Notes: generated by a model not told the origin, from the sequence alone. Counted from the first letter of the stretch, positions 33,971 to 43,743 are shown. The stretch: 51,112 bases of DNA from Vallitalea sp. (GCF_025211055.1 NZ_JAOARO010000055.1:1-51112); one strand, 5' to 3'. Numbers and translations are program-made.

Positions 33971-35620
33971 ATGAGTACAGATTTCAAAAAATTCACTTTA
34001 GCTGAGCTTCGCAAGAAAGCAAAAGAAATTGGCATTAGAAGCGTTACAACATTTAAGAAAGCAGAGCTTGTGCAAATTCTTACGGAAGTTGAAGCTAAAC
34101 AACAAGGGAAAGAAGAAGAAAAACAGGAGCAAAATGTGGAACAAGAAAAGCAACCAAAAAAAGAACCAGAAAAGAAAGAAAAGTCACAACCTAAAACAAA
34201 GAAGAAACAAGTAAAGAAAACGCAGCCAAAACTTGAAAAAGTGGAACAAAAAGAAGAACCTAAGGTAGAACAAAAATTAGAGAGATCTGTTAATAAAGAC
34301 AGAATTGTTCCTAAGAAAACAGGATACAAAAAACAGCAATATAAAATAGAAGATAAAAAAGAAGTTCAAAAAGAAGTTCAAAAAGATATAAATAAAATAT
34401 CTAATGATAATAACAAGGAAATTAAAAAAGAAGTACATAGAGATAAGTCTACTAAAACTGTACCTTCAGATTTCCAAGATCTAAATAGCGGCGAAATAGC
34501 TTATGGAGTATTAGAAGTATTACCAGATGGATTCGGTTTTATTAGATGTGCTAATTATCTGCCAGGTGAAGATGATGTTTATGTGTCACCATCACAAATT
34601 AGAAGATTTAATTTAAAGACTGGAGATTTAATAATTGGTAATATAAGAGTACCAAAAGAAAATGAAAAATTTAGAGCATTACTATATGTCCAGTCTGTAA
34701 ATGGCGATTCACCTGCCAATGCTGCTAAAAGACCTAATTTTGAAGACTTAACACCTATTTTCCCTAATGAAAGGGTTCTTCTTGAAACAATCTCTTCAGA
34801 ATATTCCACCAGACTAATTGATTTTGTTGCACCTATTGGTAAAGGGCAGAGGGGTATGATTGTGGCACCTCCAAAAGCAGGTAAAACAACATTGCTTAAA
34901 AAGATTGCTAATGCCATAACAACAAATCATCCTGATTCTCATCTTATAGTTTTATTAATTGATGAAAGACCAGAAGAAGTAACTGATATAAGACGTTCTA
35001 TTAATGGTGATAATGTAGAGGTTATATATTCTACTTTTGATGAACTGCCTGAACATCATAAAAGAGTTTCAGAGATGGTGTTGGCAAGAGCCAAGAGAAT
35101 GGTTGAACAGAAAAAAGATCTATATATATTACTTGACAGTATAACAAGACTAGCTAGGGCTTATAACTTAACTATTCCACCTAGTGGAAGAACTTTATCT
35201 GGAGGTCTTGATCCTGCAGCACTTCATATGCCTAAGAAATTCTTTGGTGCAGCTAGAAATATCGAAGAAGGAGGAAGTCTTACAATACTTGCTACAGCAC
35301 TTGTTGAAACAGGAAGTAAGATGGACGAAGTAGTTTTTGAAGAGTTTAAAGGAACAGGTAATATGGAATTAGTTCTTGATAGAAAACTTTCTGAAAAAAG
35401 AATATTCCCAGCTATTGATATTGCCAAATCCGGTACAAGAAGAGATGATTTACTTTATACAAAAGAAGAAATGGATGCTATTTATAGATTAAGGAAAGCA
35501 AGTAGTAATATGCGTTCAGACGAAGTTACTGAAAGTATACTGAAAGTTTTTGTTAAATCTAAGAATAACACAGATTTCTTCAATACAATCAATAATAATT
35601 TATTGGATAAATATAGATAA
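33971..35620 (+). CDS. rho: Transcription termination factor Rho
   Basis: 549 residues. The Rho_N (SAP-like) domain is 1-42 ([17 protein letters not shown]). An insertion rich in Lys, Glu and Gln covers about 43-165. The RNA-binding cold-shock-like domain starts near 175 ([20 protein letters not shown]). The RecA-type motor has Walker [13 protein letters not shown] near 300, [12 protein letters not shown], and the Q/R loops with [20 protein letters not shown]. Rho is an RNA helicase that ends transcription. At about 130 residues longer than E. coli Rho, the excess is the charged insertion. It is followed by rpmE, the usual order in Clostridia. Confidence 0.98.
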   Translation: MSTDFKKFTLAELRKKAKEIGIRSVTTFKKAELVQILTEVEAKQQGKEEEKQEQNVEQEKQPKKEPEKKEKSQPKTKKKQVKKTQPKLEKVEQKEEPKVEQKLERSVNKDRIVPKKTGYKKQQYKIEDKKEVQKEVQKDINKISNDNNKEIKKEVHRDKSTKTVPSDFQDLNSGEIAYGVLEVLPDGFGFIRCANYLPGEDDVYVSPSQIRRFNLKTGDLIIGNIRVPKENEKFRALLYVQSVNGDSPANAAKRPNFEDLTPIFPNERVLLETISSEYSTRLIDFVAPIGKGQRGMIVAPPKAGKTTLLKKIANAITTNHPDSHLIVLLIDERPEEVTDIRRSINGDNVEVIYSTFDELPEHHKRVSEMVLARAKRMVEQKKDLYILLDSITRLARAYNLTIPPSGRTLSGGLDPAALHMPKKFFGAARNIEEGGSLTILATALVETGSKMDEVVFEEFKGTGNMELVLDRKLSEKRIFPAIDIAKSGTRRDDLLYTKEEMDAIYRLRKASSNMRSDEVTESILKVFVKSKNNTDFFNTINNNLLDKYR

Positions 35621-35655
35621 ATAATCAAACTATTTAAATACAGTCATGAAAGGTA

Positions 35656-35684
35656 TTGCATACTATTATTTCATGTGTTATAAT
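35656..35684 (+). promoter_or_regulatory. Promoter of rpmE
   Basis: TTGCAT at 35656-35661 and TATAAT at 35679-35684, 17 bases apart, in the rho-rpmE gap. Confidence 0.65.
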
Positions 35685-35763
35685 ATAAAAGCTGTTTTAA
35701 AATATAAGTTCGACTTATGTCGGCATATAATATTAAGTCTAATATTTGAAAGAGGTGAAACAA

Positions 35764-35976
35764 ATGAAGGAAGGAATTCATCCAAAATATCATCAAGCTA
35801 AAGTAAAATGTAACTGCGGTAACGAGTTTGTTACTGGTTCAACAGAAGAAAGCATTCACGTTGAAATTTGTTCAAAGTGCCACCCATTTTATACTGGAAC
35901 TCAAAAAGCAGTCTCTGCTCGTGGACGTATAGATAAGTTCAACCGTAAATATGGTATGAATCAAGAAAATAACTAA
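35764..35976 (+). CDS. rpmE: 50S ribosomal protein L31
   Basis: 70 residues. It is the zinc-binding (C+) form: KCNCGNEF holds the first cysteines and [15 protein letters not shown] the CxxC pair, with the conserved [11 protein letters not shown] tail. The start at 35764 ([10 protein letters not shown]) is fixed by AAGAGGTG at 35750-35757. The frame opens earlier at 35746 within that site. It has its own promoter and terminator. Confidence 0.97.
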   Translation: MKEGIHPKYHQAKVKCNCGNEFVTGSTEESIHVEICSKCHPFYTGTQKAVSARGRIDKFNRKYGMNQENN

Positions 35977-35985
35977 TTAGCTAAG

Positions 35986-36013
35986 AAGTTGAGGATTATC
36001 CTCAACTTTTTTT
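35986..36013 (+). terminator. Terminator after rpmE
   Basis: AAGTTGAGGAT pairs with ATCCTCAACTT and is followed by a T run. Confidence 0.88.
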
Positions 36014-36127
36014 ATCGTATAGTATAATTATCATTATTTGTACAAAATTAAATTATGTAGATAAAAAAAAGATAACATGTTATAATTTAATAAGTTTTAA
36101 AAATAATATAATATGGAAGTGATATAA

Positions 36128-37066
36128 TTGAAACCAGTAGATATAGGAGGCCAAGCAGTTATCGAGGGTGTTATGATGAAAAACAAAAACACCTATGCAG
36201 TTGCTGTCAGAAAACCCGATAAAGAAATAATAATTGATAAAAGAGAATATACAAGTTTTTCCGAAAAACTAAAATTTTTTAAGCTACCCATATTCAGAGG
36301 TATGTTAGCATTTGTGGAATCATTAGTTATAGGTATGAAGATTCTTACTTATTCAGCTGAGTTTTTTGAAGTAGAAGAGGAGAAAGAAAAAGAACCAGGT
36401 AAATTCGACAGATTTTTAACTAAAGTATTTGGAGACAAATTAGATAAAGTTGTAGTAGGTTTCTCTGTTGTATTGTCAATAATATTGGCAATAGGATTAT
36501 TTGTACTATTACCTTTAGGACTTTCTCAACTAGTTAAGGATAAATTACCATATGAGGGTCTAATTAATTTGGTAGATGGGATAATAAGAGTTGTTATATT
36601 CCTTGTATATCTGAAAATAATATCATTGATGAAAGATATACAAAGAGTTTTTCAATATCACGGAGCAGAACATAAATCTATAAATTGTCTAGAACACGAA
36701 GAAGAACTTACTGTCGAAAATATCAAGAAACATTCAAGATACCATAAGAGATGTGGGACAAACTTCTTGCTTATTGTAGTTCTTATGAGTATACTAGTAT
36801 TAATGATAATTGATGTTAGGACATTTTGGCTAAGGTTTGCTGTAAGATTATTATGCTTACCACTAATAGCTGGATTGTCATATGAAATTATAAAATGGTT
36901 AGGCAGATCAGAATCAAAACTTGCAGCCGTTATTGCAAAACCTGGATTATGGTTACAAAAATTAACAACAAGAGAACCAGATGGTTCACAGATAGAAGTT
37001 GCAATTGCTTCTTTGAAAGGGGTCTTAGTTAACGATGAAGAAGACCATAAGGAACGCATTGGATGA
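36128..37066 (+). CDS. DUF1385 (YqhQ-like) membrane protein
   Basis: 312 residues. The DUF1385 marks are the start VDIGGQAVIEGVMMKNKNTY, LPIFRGMLAFVESL, the central YHGAEHKSINCLEHEEELT and HSRYHKRCGTNFLLIVV. Four membrane helices lie between these blocks. The conserved His, Cys and Glu cluster suggests a metal or catalytic site, but no activity is established to my knowledge. TTG 36128 is the only good start, 9 bases after GGAAGTG. Its 3' end overlaps prmC by 32 bases. The rho-rpmE-DUF1385-prmC-prfA order is widely conserved in Clostridia, implying translation-linked expression. Confidence 0.92.
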   Translation: MKPVDIGGQAVIEGVMMKNKNTYAVAVRKPDKEIIIDKREYTSFSEKLKFFKLPIFRGMLAFVESLVIGMKILTYSAEFFEVEEEKEKEPGKFDRFLTKVFGDKLDKVVVGFSVVLSIILAIGLFVLLPLGLSQLVKDKLPYEGLINLVDGIIRVVIFLVYLKIISLMKDIQRVFQYHGAEHKSINCLEHEEELTVENIKKHSRYHKRCGTNFLLIVVLMSILVLMIIDVRTFWLRFAVRLLCLPLIAGLSYEIIKWLGRSESKLAAVIAKPGLWLQKLTTREPDGSQIEVAIASLKGVLVNDEEDHKERIG

Positions 37067-37898
37067 TGGAGTTAAGACTTTATCAAGTAATAACATTACT
37101 GATGCTAGATTAGATGCAGATTTATTACTAGAACATGTACTTGGAGTTGATAAAGTATATATTATAATTAATGGTAATGAATTAATATCAGAAGAAAAAT
37201 ATAATATATATAATAATCTTATATCAGAGAGAGCTAAGGGTAGACCCCTTCAATATATAATTGGATATCAAGAATTTATGGGATTAACATTTGAAGTTAA
37301 TGAGAATGTGTTGATTCCAAGACAAGATACTGAAGTACTTGTATTAGAAGCAATTAAATATATTAGGGAAAACAATATAACTAATATATTAGAGATTGGG
37401 ACAGGCACTGGGTGTATTCCAATAAGCATATGTTATAATTGTAATGATGTAAAAGCTACTACTGTGGATATATCAGATGAAGCCCTTAAAATTGCTAAAA
37501 AAAATGCAATCATTAATAATGTTGCTGATAGAATACAATTTGTTAGAAGCAACTTATTTGAAGGTATAGATGAAAAACATGAATTTCAGCTTTTTATATC
37601 TAATCCACCTTATATTCGAAGTAAAGATATAGGTGATTTGATGATTGAAGTGAAAGAACATGAACCTATAGGAGCATTAGATGGTGGAGAAGATGGACTA
37701 TATTTTTATAGGGAAATCTCCAAAGAGGTTAAAAAAAGAACAAAAATAATGAGTTATATTTTATATGAAGTAGGATATGACCAAAGTGGTGAAGTGAAGA
37801 AGATTTTAAATGCATTAGGGTACACTGATATTAAGATATACAAGGATCTAGCAGGAGTCAATAGAGTTGTAGCTGGTGCATATAATAGAGAGGTGTAG
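37035..37898 (+). CDS. prmC: Release-factor glutamine methyltransferase PrmC
   Basis: 287 residues. PrmC methylates the Gln of the GGQ motif of RF1 and RF2 with SAM. It shows the N-terminal helical domain ([16 protein letters not shown]), [14 protein letters not shown], the conserved [12 protein letters not shown], motif [15 protein letters not shown] and the catalytic ISNPPYI near residue 188. It overlaps the DUF1385 gene and lies 2 bases upstream of its substrate gene prfA, a tight functional pair. Confidence 0.97.
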   Translation: MKKTIRNALDDGVKTLSSNNITDARLDADLLLEHVLGVDKVYIIINGNELISEEKYNIYNNLISERAKGRPLQYIIGYQEFMGLTFEVNENVLIPRQDTEVLVLEAIKYIRENNITNILEIGTGTGCIPISICYNCNDVKATTVDISDEALKIAKKNAIINNVADRIQFVRSNLFEGIDEKHEFQLFISNPPYIRSKDIGDLMIEVKEHEPIGALDGGEDGLYFYREISKEVKKRTKIMSYILYEVGYDQSGEVKKILNALGYTDIKIYKDLAGVNRVVAGAYNREV

Positions 37899-37900
37899 TT

Positions 37901-38971
37901 ATGTTTGGTAAATTAGACGGTATTGTTAGTAAATTTGAAGAGATATCTGAAATGATTAATGATCCAGATATTATTAGTCAACAAGATAGGTGGCGTAAGC
38001 TTATGAAAGAGCATAGCGATTTATTACCTATAGTTGATAAATATAAAGAATACAAAAATACTAAAATTAATTTAGAAGATAGTTTAGCAATTCTTGAAGA
38101 AGAAGAAGACCCAGAAATGAAAGAAATGGCTAAAGAAGAACTAAATGAGAGTAAAGAACTACTAGTTGAGATAGAAGAAGAATTAAAGATATTATTATTA
38201 CCAAAAGACCCTAATGACGATAAAAATGTTTTTGTTGAGATTAGAGGTGGAGCTGGTGGAGATGAAGCTGCTTTATTTGCAGGAAGCCTATTTCGTATGT
38301 ATTCAAGATATGCTGAAAGAAATAGATGGAAAGTTGAACTGATAAGTTTTAACGAATGCGGCGTTGGCGGGTTCAAAGAAGTAGTGTTCATGATTACAGG
38401 TAAAGGTGCTTATTCAAAATTAAAATATGAAAGTGGAGTACATCGTGTTCAGAGAGTTCCTGTTACTGAGTCAGGAGGAAGAATCCATACTTCTACAGTA
38501 ACGGTAGCAGTATTACCTGAAGTTGAAGATGTAGCTGTTGAGATTAATATGAATGATATTAGAGTAGATGTATTCAGAGCATCTGGTAATGGTGGGCAAT
38601 GTGTTAATACGACTGACTCTGCTGTTAGAATTACTCACTTGCCAACTGGATTAGTAGTTAGTTGCCAAGATGAAAAATCTCAGCTTAAAAATAAAGATAA
38701 GGCGTTAAAAGTACTTCGTTCTAGATTATTTGATATGGAACAAGCAAAACAGCAAAAAGAATTAGCTGAGAATAGAAAAAGTCAAGTAGGTACAGGAGAT
38801 AGAAGTGAAAAAATACGTACTTATAACTTCCCACAAGGTAGAGTCACTGACCACAGAATCAAGTTAACATTGCATAGACTAGATGGTATACTTGATGGAG
38901 ATATAGAAGAAGTGGTTGATAGTCTAGTAACAGCAGATCAAGCCCAAAAATTAAAAAATATTTCAAGTTAA
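37901..38971 (+). CDS. prfA: Peptide chain release factor 1
   Basis: 356 residues. RF1 reads UAA and UAG. The anticodon-like tripeptide region is [17 protein letters not shown], with PVT in place of the common PAT. The peptidyl-tRNA hydrolysis motif is [20 protein letters not shown] with GGQ near residue 229. The coiled N-terminal domain is intact. GAGGTG overlaps the end of prmC, and the start is clear. The operon ends at the hairpin after this gene. Confidence 0.97.
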   Translation: MFGKLDGIVSKFEEISEMINDPDIISQQDRWRKLMKEHSDLLPIVDKYKEYKNTKINLEDSLAILEEEEDPEMKEMAKEELNESKELLVEIEEELKILLLPKDPNDDKNVFVEIRGGAGGDEAALFAGSLFRMYSRYAERNRWKVELISFNECGVGGFKEVVFMITGKGAYSKLKYESGVHRVQRVPVTESGGRIHTSTVTVAVLPEVEDVAVEINMNDIRVDVFRASGNGGQCVNTTDSAVRITHLPTGLVVSCQDEKSQLKNKDKALKVLRSRLFDMEQAKQQKELAENRKSQVGTGDRSEKIRTYNFPQGRVTDHRIKLTLHRLDGILDGDIEEVVDSLVTADQAQKLKNISS

Positions 38972-38975
38972 TCTA

Positions 38976-39040
38976 AACTGTCTCATAAGTGTATATTTTA
39001 CTAAGATATAAATGTAAAATATATTGTGAGACAGTTTTAT
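38976..39040 (+). terminator. Terminator of the DUF1385-prmC-prfA operon
   Basis: AACTGTCTCA pairs with TGAGACAGTT around an AT-rich inner hairpin (TTTTAC/GTAAAA), followed by TTATTT. Confidence 0.85.
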
Positions 39041-39276
39041 TTATATAGAGTATAATTTCATCAGTTATTATGAAAATATTAAAGCACCCATTTTTATTAT
39101 GCACTTTTACTACCTATAATAATAGATTTAATAAGATTAGTCCAAGCATAGATATATTTAACTAAAAATATATCAAAAACATTGTGATATTCAACATTAT
39201 TACCATTGCATATCCCACATAATAGTAGTAGAATCTAATTTGTGCTATTTTAAATTTATATTAGGGGGCATAAAAA

Positions 39277-40512
39277 ATGGATTTTTCAGCAATGATGCAA
39301 CATGCACAAGAGTATCATTTTTTATTACAACTGGCAATACTATTAGTAGCCGCTGCCGTTGGTGGATGGTTGGCTTCGAAAGCTTCGATGCCACCAGTTC
39401 TTGGACAAATATTAGTTGGAATTATTATAGGTCCGACTGTATTTGATTTGATAGATGGTAATAGTGAGTTAATACATGGGATATCTCAAATAGGTGTGGT
39501 ATTTTTAATGTTTTTAGCTGGATTAGAAACTGATCTAAAGGAACTTAAAGCATCAGGAAAAGGTGCTTCAATAATTGCAATGGGTGGTGTATTATTGCCG
39601 TTGGGTCTAGGAACGCTAGTTCCATTATTATTCTTTAAGAATTTTTTACCTGATGGAGATTCACATCATCAATTAATGTTTGCATTATATATAGGTACCA
39701 TATTAACAGCTACTTCTGTTAGTATTTCTGTTTCAGTTCTTAGAGATATGAAACAATTAGCTAGTAAACAAGGAATTTCTATCTTGGGTGCTGCTATAAT
39801 AGATGACGTAGTAGGAATCATTTTATTAGCTGTAGTATCAGGTATGGTTAATCCTTCAGGTGATACTGATATAAAACAATTAATGATAAGAATTGTATCA
39901 TTCTTTGTTATAGCTGTCATTGGAGGTATAATTATCTCAAAAGGAATCACCAAATTTGCTCAAGGCTCAGTATGGAGAGATAGAATTGTAACATTTGCTA
40001 TAATATTATGTTTTATCTTTGCGTATTTAGCTGAGATGTTTAGTGTAGCAGCAATCACAGGTGCATATTTTGCAGGTGTAGCACTAGCAACAACACCATA
40101 TAGACATCGTGTTGTTAGTAAAATACAATCATTTGCTTACGCATTATTTACACCAATATTTTTTGTAAGTATTGGACTTAGTGCTGTTATAAAAAGTGAT
40201 ATTGTTAATTATATAGGTTATGCACTAGTGATAGTAATAATTGCGATAATTGGTAAAATGGTAGGTTGTGGTCTTGGTGCAAGATTATCCGGATTCAAAG
40301 GAAGACAATCATTACAAATTGGTGTGGGTATGATAGCCCGGGCAGAAGTAGCATTGATTGTTGCCAATCAAGGACTAAGAAGCAATATAATAACTAATAA
40401 GACTTTTACTAGTATTGTTTTATTGGTAGTTATTTCAACAATCGTTACACCACCTCTTCTAAAAATGTTATTCAAAAATGAAAAACCAGTTGAAGTATCA
40501 CAGTGTGAATAG
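39277..40512 (+). CDS. CPA2-family cation:proton antiporter
   Basis: 411 residues and about 12 membrane helices. It has the Na+/H+ exchanger domain: MPPVLGQILVGIIIGPTVFD, FLMFLAGLETDLKELK, and the core Asp pair in GAAIIDDVVGIILLAVVSG near residue 170, followed by EVALIVANQGL near the C-terminus. CPA2 proteins exchange Na+ or K+ for protons. It lacks a C-terminal TrkA-N/C regulatory domain, and the next two genes encode PII-like proteins that could replace it. TTAGGGGGC precedes ATG 39277. Confidence 0.94.
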   Translation: MDFSAMMQHAQEYHFLLQLAILLVAAAVGGWLASKASMPPVLGQILVGIIIGPTVFDLIDGNSELIHGISQIGVVFLMFLAGLETDLKELKASGKGASIIAMGGVLLPLGLGTLVPLLFFKNFLPDGDSHHQLMFALYIGTILTATSVSISVSVLRDMKQLASKQGISILGAAIIDDVVGIILLAVVSGMVNPSGDTDIKQLMIRIVSFFVIAVIGGIIISKGITKFAQGSVWRDRIVTFAIILCFIFAYLAEMFSVAAITGAYFAGVALATTPYRHRVVSKIQSFAYALFTPIFFVSIGLSAVIKSDIVNYIGYALVIVIIAIIGKMVGCGLGARLSGFKGRQSLQIGVGMIARAEVALIVANQGLRSNIITNKTFTSIVLLVVISTIVTPPLLKMLFKNEKPVEVSQCE

Positions 40513-40635
40513 TATAATAATATTTTAAATAGGGAATGGCATATAATAGTAATAGATACTATTTAAACTAATCGTTGACTAGTAACAGTCCTTAACATGA
40601 GGACTTTATATAATAAAACATGAAGGAGTGATAGT

Positions 40636-41043
40636 GTGTACGTATTGTTTATTGTATTAAATGAACCTGAGTATTTACCTGAAGTTTTATTTAAAATGAA
40701 GCAATTAGGTATCAGAGGGGCAACTGTCATTGATAGTATGGGTGCTACAGCAATAAGTAAAGAGATCTATAATATACCTGTAATTGGTGGTTTTATGAAA
40801 TCTATTGATGGTGATACTCATTATAACAAAACAGTTTTCTCTGTTATTGAACGTGAAGAGCAGGTTGAACTAGTGATGAACCATATAGAAAGAGTAATAG
40901 GTGGAGATATGAAAAAACCTAATAAAGGTATTATGTTTGTATTACCTGTTACACATATGCGAGGCGGAGAGTTACAACGTCATATTGAAAGTAGAGAAAA
41001 CAAAAAAGTTATGGCTAAGGAATTCGAAAGTGAATATTATTAA
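40636..41043 (+). CDS. PII-like signalling protein, antiporter-associated (first)
   Basis: 135 residues with the ferredoxin-like PII plan: strand MYVLFIVLNEP, helix YLPEVLFKMKQLGIRGATVI, strand and loop to GGFMKSIDGDTHYNKTVFSV, helix EEQVELVMNHIERVIG, and strand GIMFVLPVTHMRG. The T-loop region (SMGATAISKEIYNIPVIGGF) lacks the classic nucleotide-binding motif, so the ligand is unknown. GTG 40636 follows AAGGAG by 7 bases. Its position after a CPA2 antiporter suggests that it gates transport by binding a nucleotide. Confidence 0.8.
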   Translation: MYVLFIVLNEPEYLPEVLFKMKQLGIRGATVIDSMGATAISKEIYNIPVIGGFMKSIDGDTHYNKTVFSVIEREEQVELVMNHIERVIGGDMKKPNKGIMFVLPVTHMRGGELQRHIESRENKKVMAKEFESEYY

Positions 41044-41073
41044 AAAATCCTATTTAAGAAAAGAGGATGATAT

Positions 41074-41427
41074 ATGCTAAACTGTAAGTATATTCTTTTT
41101 ATAGTTATAAATGATGTTAAAAAATCCAAGAGTGTCAAGAAAAAGTTAGCGGCTCTAGGAATATCTAGATATACAGTCATTGATACATTTGGATTATCAG
41201 CCATAGAAGGGTGTAATATAAAAATGTCTTCTAAGATGTTTAACTACATGAATAATGCTGATAACAAAAAATATAATAAGACTATTTTTGTTGCACTGCC
41301 TACTGAAGAAGCTGCAATAAATGTAATGAATGAAATTGAAATAATCCTTGACTTAAATACTGATAAAACAGGAAAAGGAATAATGTTTACTGTTCCCATT
41401 TATAAGAGTCATGGTATAAGGATATAG
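41074..41427 (+). CDS. PII-like signalling protein, antiporter-associated (second)
   Basis: 117 residues, a diverged paralogue of the preceding gene. It shares the plan CKYILFIVINDVKK, LAALGISRYTVIDTFGLSAI, YNKTIFVALPTEEAAINVMN and GKGIMFTVPIYKSHG. The C-terminal 15 residues of the first protein are absent. Two different PII-like subunits beside one antiporter could form a mixed trimer or respond to different ligands. GAGGATG precedes ATG 41074. The operon ends at the hairpin at 41430. Confidence 0.78.
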   Translation: MLNCKYILFIVINDVKKSKSVKKKLAALGISRYTVIDTFGLSAIEGCNIKMSSKMFNYMNNADNKKYNKTIFVALPTEEAAINVMNEIEIILDLNTDKTGKGIMFTVPIYKSHGIRI

Positions 41428-41429
41428 TT

Positions 41430-41475
41430 AAAAAATCTCTAATTAAGTAAATCAAGCTTAGTTGGAGATTTTTTG
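41430..41475 (+). terminator. Terminator after the antiporter/PII operon
   Basis: AAAAAATCTC (41430-41439) pairs with GAGATTTTTT (41465-41474). Confidence 0.8.
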
Positions 41476-41541
41476 TGTATATTATATAGCTTTTCTTCTA
41501 ATAATAAATGGTATAAGTTATTAGAAGGAGAGTGTATAAAC

Positions 41542-41973
41542 ATGAAAGCTAAAGAAATAATGACATCTGATATAGTTTCCGTTAATGAAGATACATCTAT
41601 TAAAGAAGCTGCCAAAAAAATGAGAGATGAGGATGTTGGTTCAATACCTGTAGAAGATAATAATGAGCTAGTTGGAATCATAACTGATAGAGATATTGTT
41701 TTAAAAACTATTGCAGAAGATATTAATGCTCAAGATGCAAAGTGTAAAGATATCATGTCAAAAGATGTTATAACAGCAACACCTGATATGAATGTAAAAG
41801 ATGTAGCTCATTTAATGTCACATAATCAAGTAAAAAGAATTCCTGTTGTAGAAGATAAGAACGTAGTTGGTATAATTTCTTTAAAAGATTTATCTCAGGC
41901 TAGAGCCTTTGAGGATGAAGCTGGAGAAGTATTGAATGATATTACAGAAGATGATTATGATACTTTTAGATAA
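41542..41973 (+). CDS. CBS domain pair protein
   Basis: 143 residues consisting of two CBS domains: IMTSDIVSVNEDTSIKEAAK...LVGIITDRDIVLKTIA and IMSKDVITATPDMNVKDVAH...VVGIISLKDLSQAR. CBS pairs bind adenine nucleotides such as AMP, ATP or SAM and act as energy sensors. There is no effector domain, so it must act on a partner. It follows the antiporter/PII operon but has a terminator between, so it is a separate unit. AGAAGGAGAG at 41522-41531 sets the start. Confidence 0.93.
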   Translation: MKAKEIMTSDIVSVNEDTSIKEAAKKMRDEDVGSIPVEDNNELVGIITDRDIVLKTIAEDINAQDAKCKDIMSKDVITATPDMNVKDVAHLMSHNQVKRIPVVEDKNVVGIISLKDLSQARAFEDEAGEVLNDITEDDYDTFR

Positions 41974-42033
41974 TAAAAAGTACTCATACTCAACAATGAA
42001 TTAAAAATTATTTTTCTTGTACTATTTAAAGTT

Positions 42034-42083
42034 AAGGGAGTTAAAGGGTTTTATTACTTAATATTGATCTTTTACTCCCTTTT
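42034..42083 (+). terminator. Terminator after the CBS gene
   Basis: AAGGGAGTTAAAG (42034-42046) pairs with CTTTTACTCCCTT (42069-42081), then T-rich. Confidence 0.8.
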
Positions 42084-42144
42084 GCAATATAATATATTAT
42101 GAGGTTTTGTTGGTGATTTACTTTAAGAAGTTCTAATGAAAATA

Positions 42145-42173
42145 TTGACTTTTATATTAGATTATGATATCAT
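42145..42173 (+). promoter_or_regulatory. Promoter of the pyr operon
   Basis: TTGACT at 42145-42150 and TATCAT at 42168-42173, spacing 17. Transcription starts about 35 bases before the PyrR-type hairpin. Confidence 0.6.
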
Positions 42174-42215
42174 TTATAAAAATATATAAAACTAATTCGA
42201 CAGTACGCAAGTCGA

Positions 42216-42246
42216 CCTTTAATTTGGTACAGAGAGACCAGCAAGG
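42216..42246 (+). promoter_or_regulatory. PyrR-type binding hairpin in the pyr leader
   Basis: CCTT...TTGGT, loop ACAGAGAG, ACCA...AAGG. This matches the known PyrR binding loop (stem with bulge, loop containing CAGAGAG). In Bacillus, UMP-bound PyrR clamps this anti-antiterminator and lets the downstream terminator form. No pyrR gene is in the window. Confidence 0.7.
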
Positions 42247-42255
42247 GAGGAAATT

Positions 42256-42411
42256 ATGATGCGAGACATCGGTGCGTTCTTTTATTGTATAAAAAAATAT
42301 ACAAACTGCATAATGAATAGTATGAAGACAGAGAATATTATTATGGCAATTCTGTCCTCATTTGTAATTGAAAAAAATGAACTTTGTAATATTAGGGAAT
42401 ATACTTGGTAA
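42256..42411 (+). CDS. Possible leader ORF (51 aa) of the pyr operon
   Basis: MMRDIGAFFYCIKKYTNCIM and onward, ending EYTW at the terminator loop. AAGGGAGG (42243-42250) is at ideal distance, so a ribosome probably binds here. That site overlaps the 3' arm of the PyrR-type hairpin, so PyrR binding and translation would compete. The peptide has no recognisable domain, and the frame may be fortuitous. Confidence 0.35.
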   Translation: MMRDIGAFFYCIKKYTNCIMNSMKTENIIMAILSSFVIEKNELCNIREYTW

Positions 42412-42439
42412 TTGATTATACCATGTGTATTCCCTTTTT
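42395..42439 (+). terminator. Attenuator terminator before pyrC
   Basis: GGGAATATAC...GGTA (42395-42410) pairs with TACC...GTATTCCC (42419-42434), followed by T5. Located 36 bases before pyrC, it is the terminator governed by the PyrR-type hairpin upstream. Confidence 0.85.
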
Positions 42440-42474
42440 CATTATTTACAAATAAACTCAGGAGGGTTGAATTA

Positions 42475-43743
42475 ATGAAATTATTAATTAAGAATGGAAC
42501 AATAATTAATCCAAAAGACGACTTAGTTAAAAAACTAGACTTACTTATTGATGATGATGTAATAGTAAAGATGCAAAAAAACATTACTTGTGAAGTAGAT
42601 GAAATTATAGATGCAGAAGGATTATGGGTAACACCAGGACTTATTGATGTACATGTACATCTAAGAGAACCAGGATATGAACATAAGGAAACTATAGCAA
42701 CAGGAAGTAAAAGTGCAGCGGCAGGGGGCTTTACAACGATATGTGCTATGCCTAATACTAACCCTTCAATAGATACAAAAGAGCTAGTAGAGATGGTAAA
42801 ACAAAAAGCAGAAAAGGAAGCTGTTGTAAATGTTCTACCAATAGGAGCAATAACATTAGGACAAAATGGAGAGCAGCTAGTAGATATTGAAGCTATGGTA
42901 GAGGCAGGGATATGTGCTATAAGTGAAGATGGTAAATCAGTAATGAATGCAAAGATACTTAATGATGCTATGATACAAGCTGAAAAATTAAATATACCGG
43001 TATTATCACATTGCGAAGATGCCAATTTAGCTAAAATAGGAATTATGAATGAAGGCATTGCTAATAAATTAGGTGTAGATGGGATTCCACCAGAATCAGA
43101 AGATATAATTGTATCAAGAGATATAATTATAGCAGGAAGAACAGGAGCTAGACTTCATATCTGTCATATTAGTACGAAAGAGAGTATAGACTTTCTAAAA
43201 AATGCTAAGGATAGTGGTTTAAATGTGTCTGCTGAAGTATGCCCACATCATTATACTTTGACAGAAGATGATGTAACAATAGAAAACACGAATACAAAAA
43301 TGAACCCGCCATTAAGAAGTAAAAAAGATGTAGAAGCGGTAAAAAAAGCATTAAAAGATGGAGTAATAGAGATAATCGCCACTGACCATGCTCCACATCA
43401 TATTGATGAAAAAAATCTTGGATATGAAAAAGCTCCAAATGGTATAGTTGGACTTGAAACAGCTGTAGCATTAGGAATAACTGAACTAGTTGAAACAAAG
43501 ATATTAACACCCCTTCAACTTATCAGGAAAATGAGTTATAACCCAGCTAAGATGTTAGGAATCAATAAAGGAACACTGGAGATTGGGAAAATCGCAGATA
43601 TAACAATTATTAATCCAACAGAAGAATATCAAATAGATGTGAACAGATTTCATTCAAAAAGCAAAAATAGTCCTTTCCATAGAAAACATGTAAAAGGAAA
43701 GGTTAAATATACAATTGTAAATGGAAAAGTAGTTTTCAATTAA
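42475..43743 (+). CDS. pyrC: Dihydroorotase
   Basis: 422 residues, class I dihydroorotase of the amidohydrolase family, closing carbamoyl aspartate to dihydroorotate. It shows the metal motif DVHVHLREPGYEHKE, then GFTTICAMPNTNPS, LSHCEDANLA, HICHISTKESI, and the catalytic ATDHAPHH near residue 304. AGGAGG at 42460-42465 fixes ATG 42475; the frame's earlier start overlaps the attenuator. It is the first gene of the pyr operon here; pyrB is absent from the window. Confidence 0.97.
   Translation: MKLLIKNGTIINPKDDLVKKLDLLIDDDVIVKMQKNITCEVDEIIDAEGLWVTPGLIDVHVHLREPGYEHKETIATGSKSAAAGGFTTICAMPNTNPSIDTKELVEMVKQKAEKEAVVNVLPIGAITLGQNGEQLVDIEAMVEAGICAISEDGKSVMNAKILNDAMIQAEKLNIPVLSHCEDANLAKIGIMNEGIANKLGVDGIPPESEDIIVSRDIIIAGRTGARLHICHISTKESIDFLKNAKDSGLNVSAEVCPHHYTLTEDDVTIENTNTKMNPPLRSKKDVEAVKKALKDGVIEIIATDHAPHHIDEKNLGYEKAPNGIVGLETAVALGITELVETKILTPLQLIRKMSYNPAKMLGINKGTLEIGKIADITIINPTEEYQIDVNRFHSKSKNSPFHRKHVKGKVKYTIVNGKVVFN

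Noticed and set aside
33892..34329. Antisense Cys/Ser/Phe-rich ORF opposite rho
   Set aside because: It is the mirror of the Lys/Glu-rich codons (AAA, GAA) of the Rho insertion, a composition artefact.
42180..42440. T-box leader before pyrC
   Set aside because: The AGAGAG motif is in the loop of a PyrR-type hairpin. No T-box sequence TGGNACC or specifier loop is seen.
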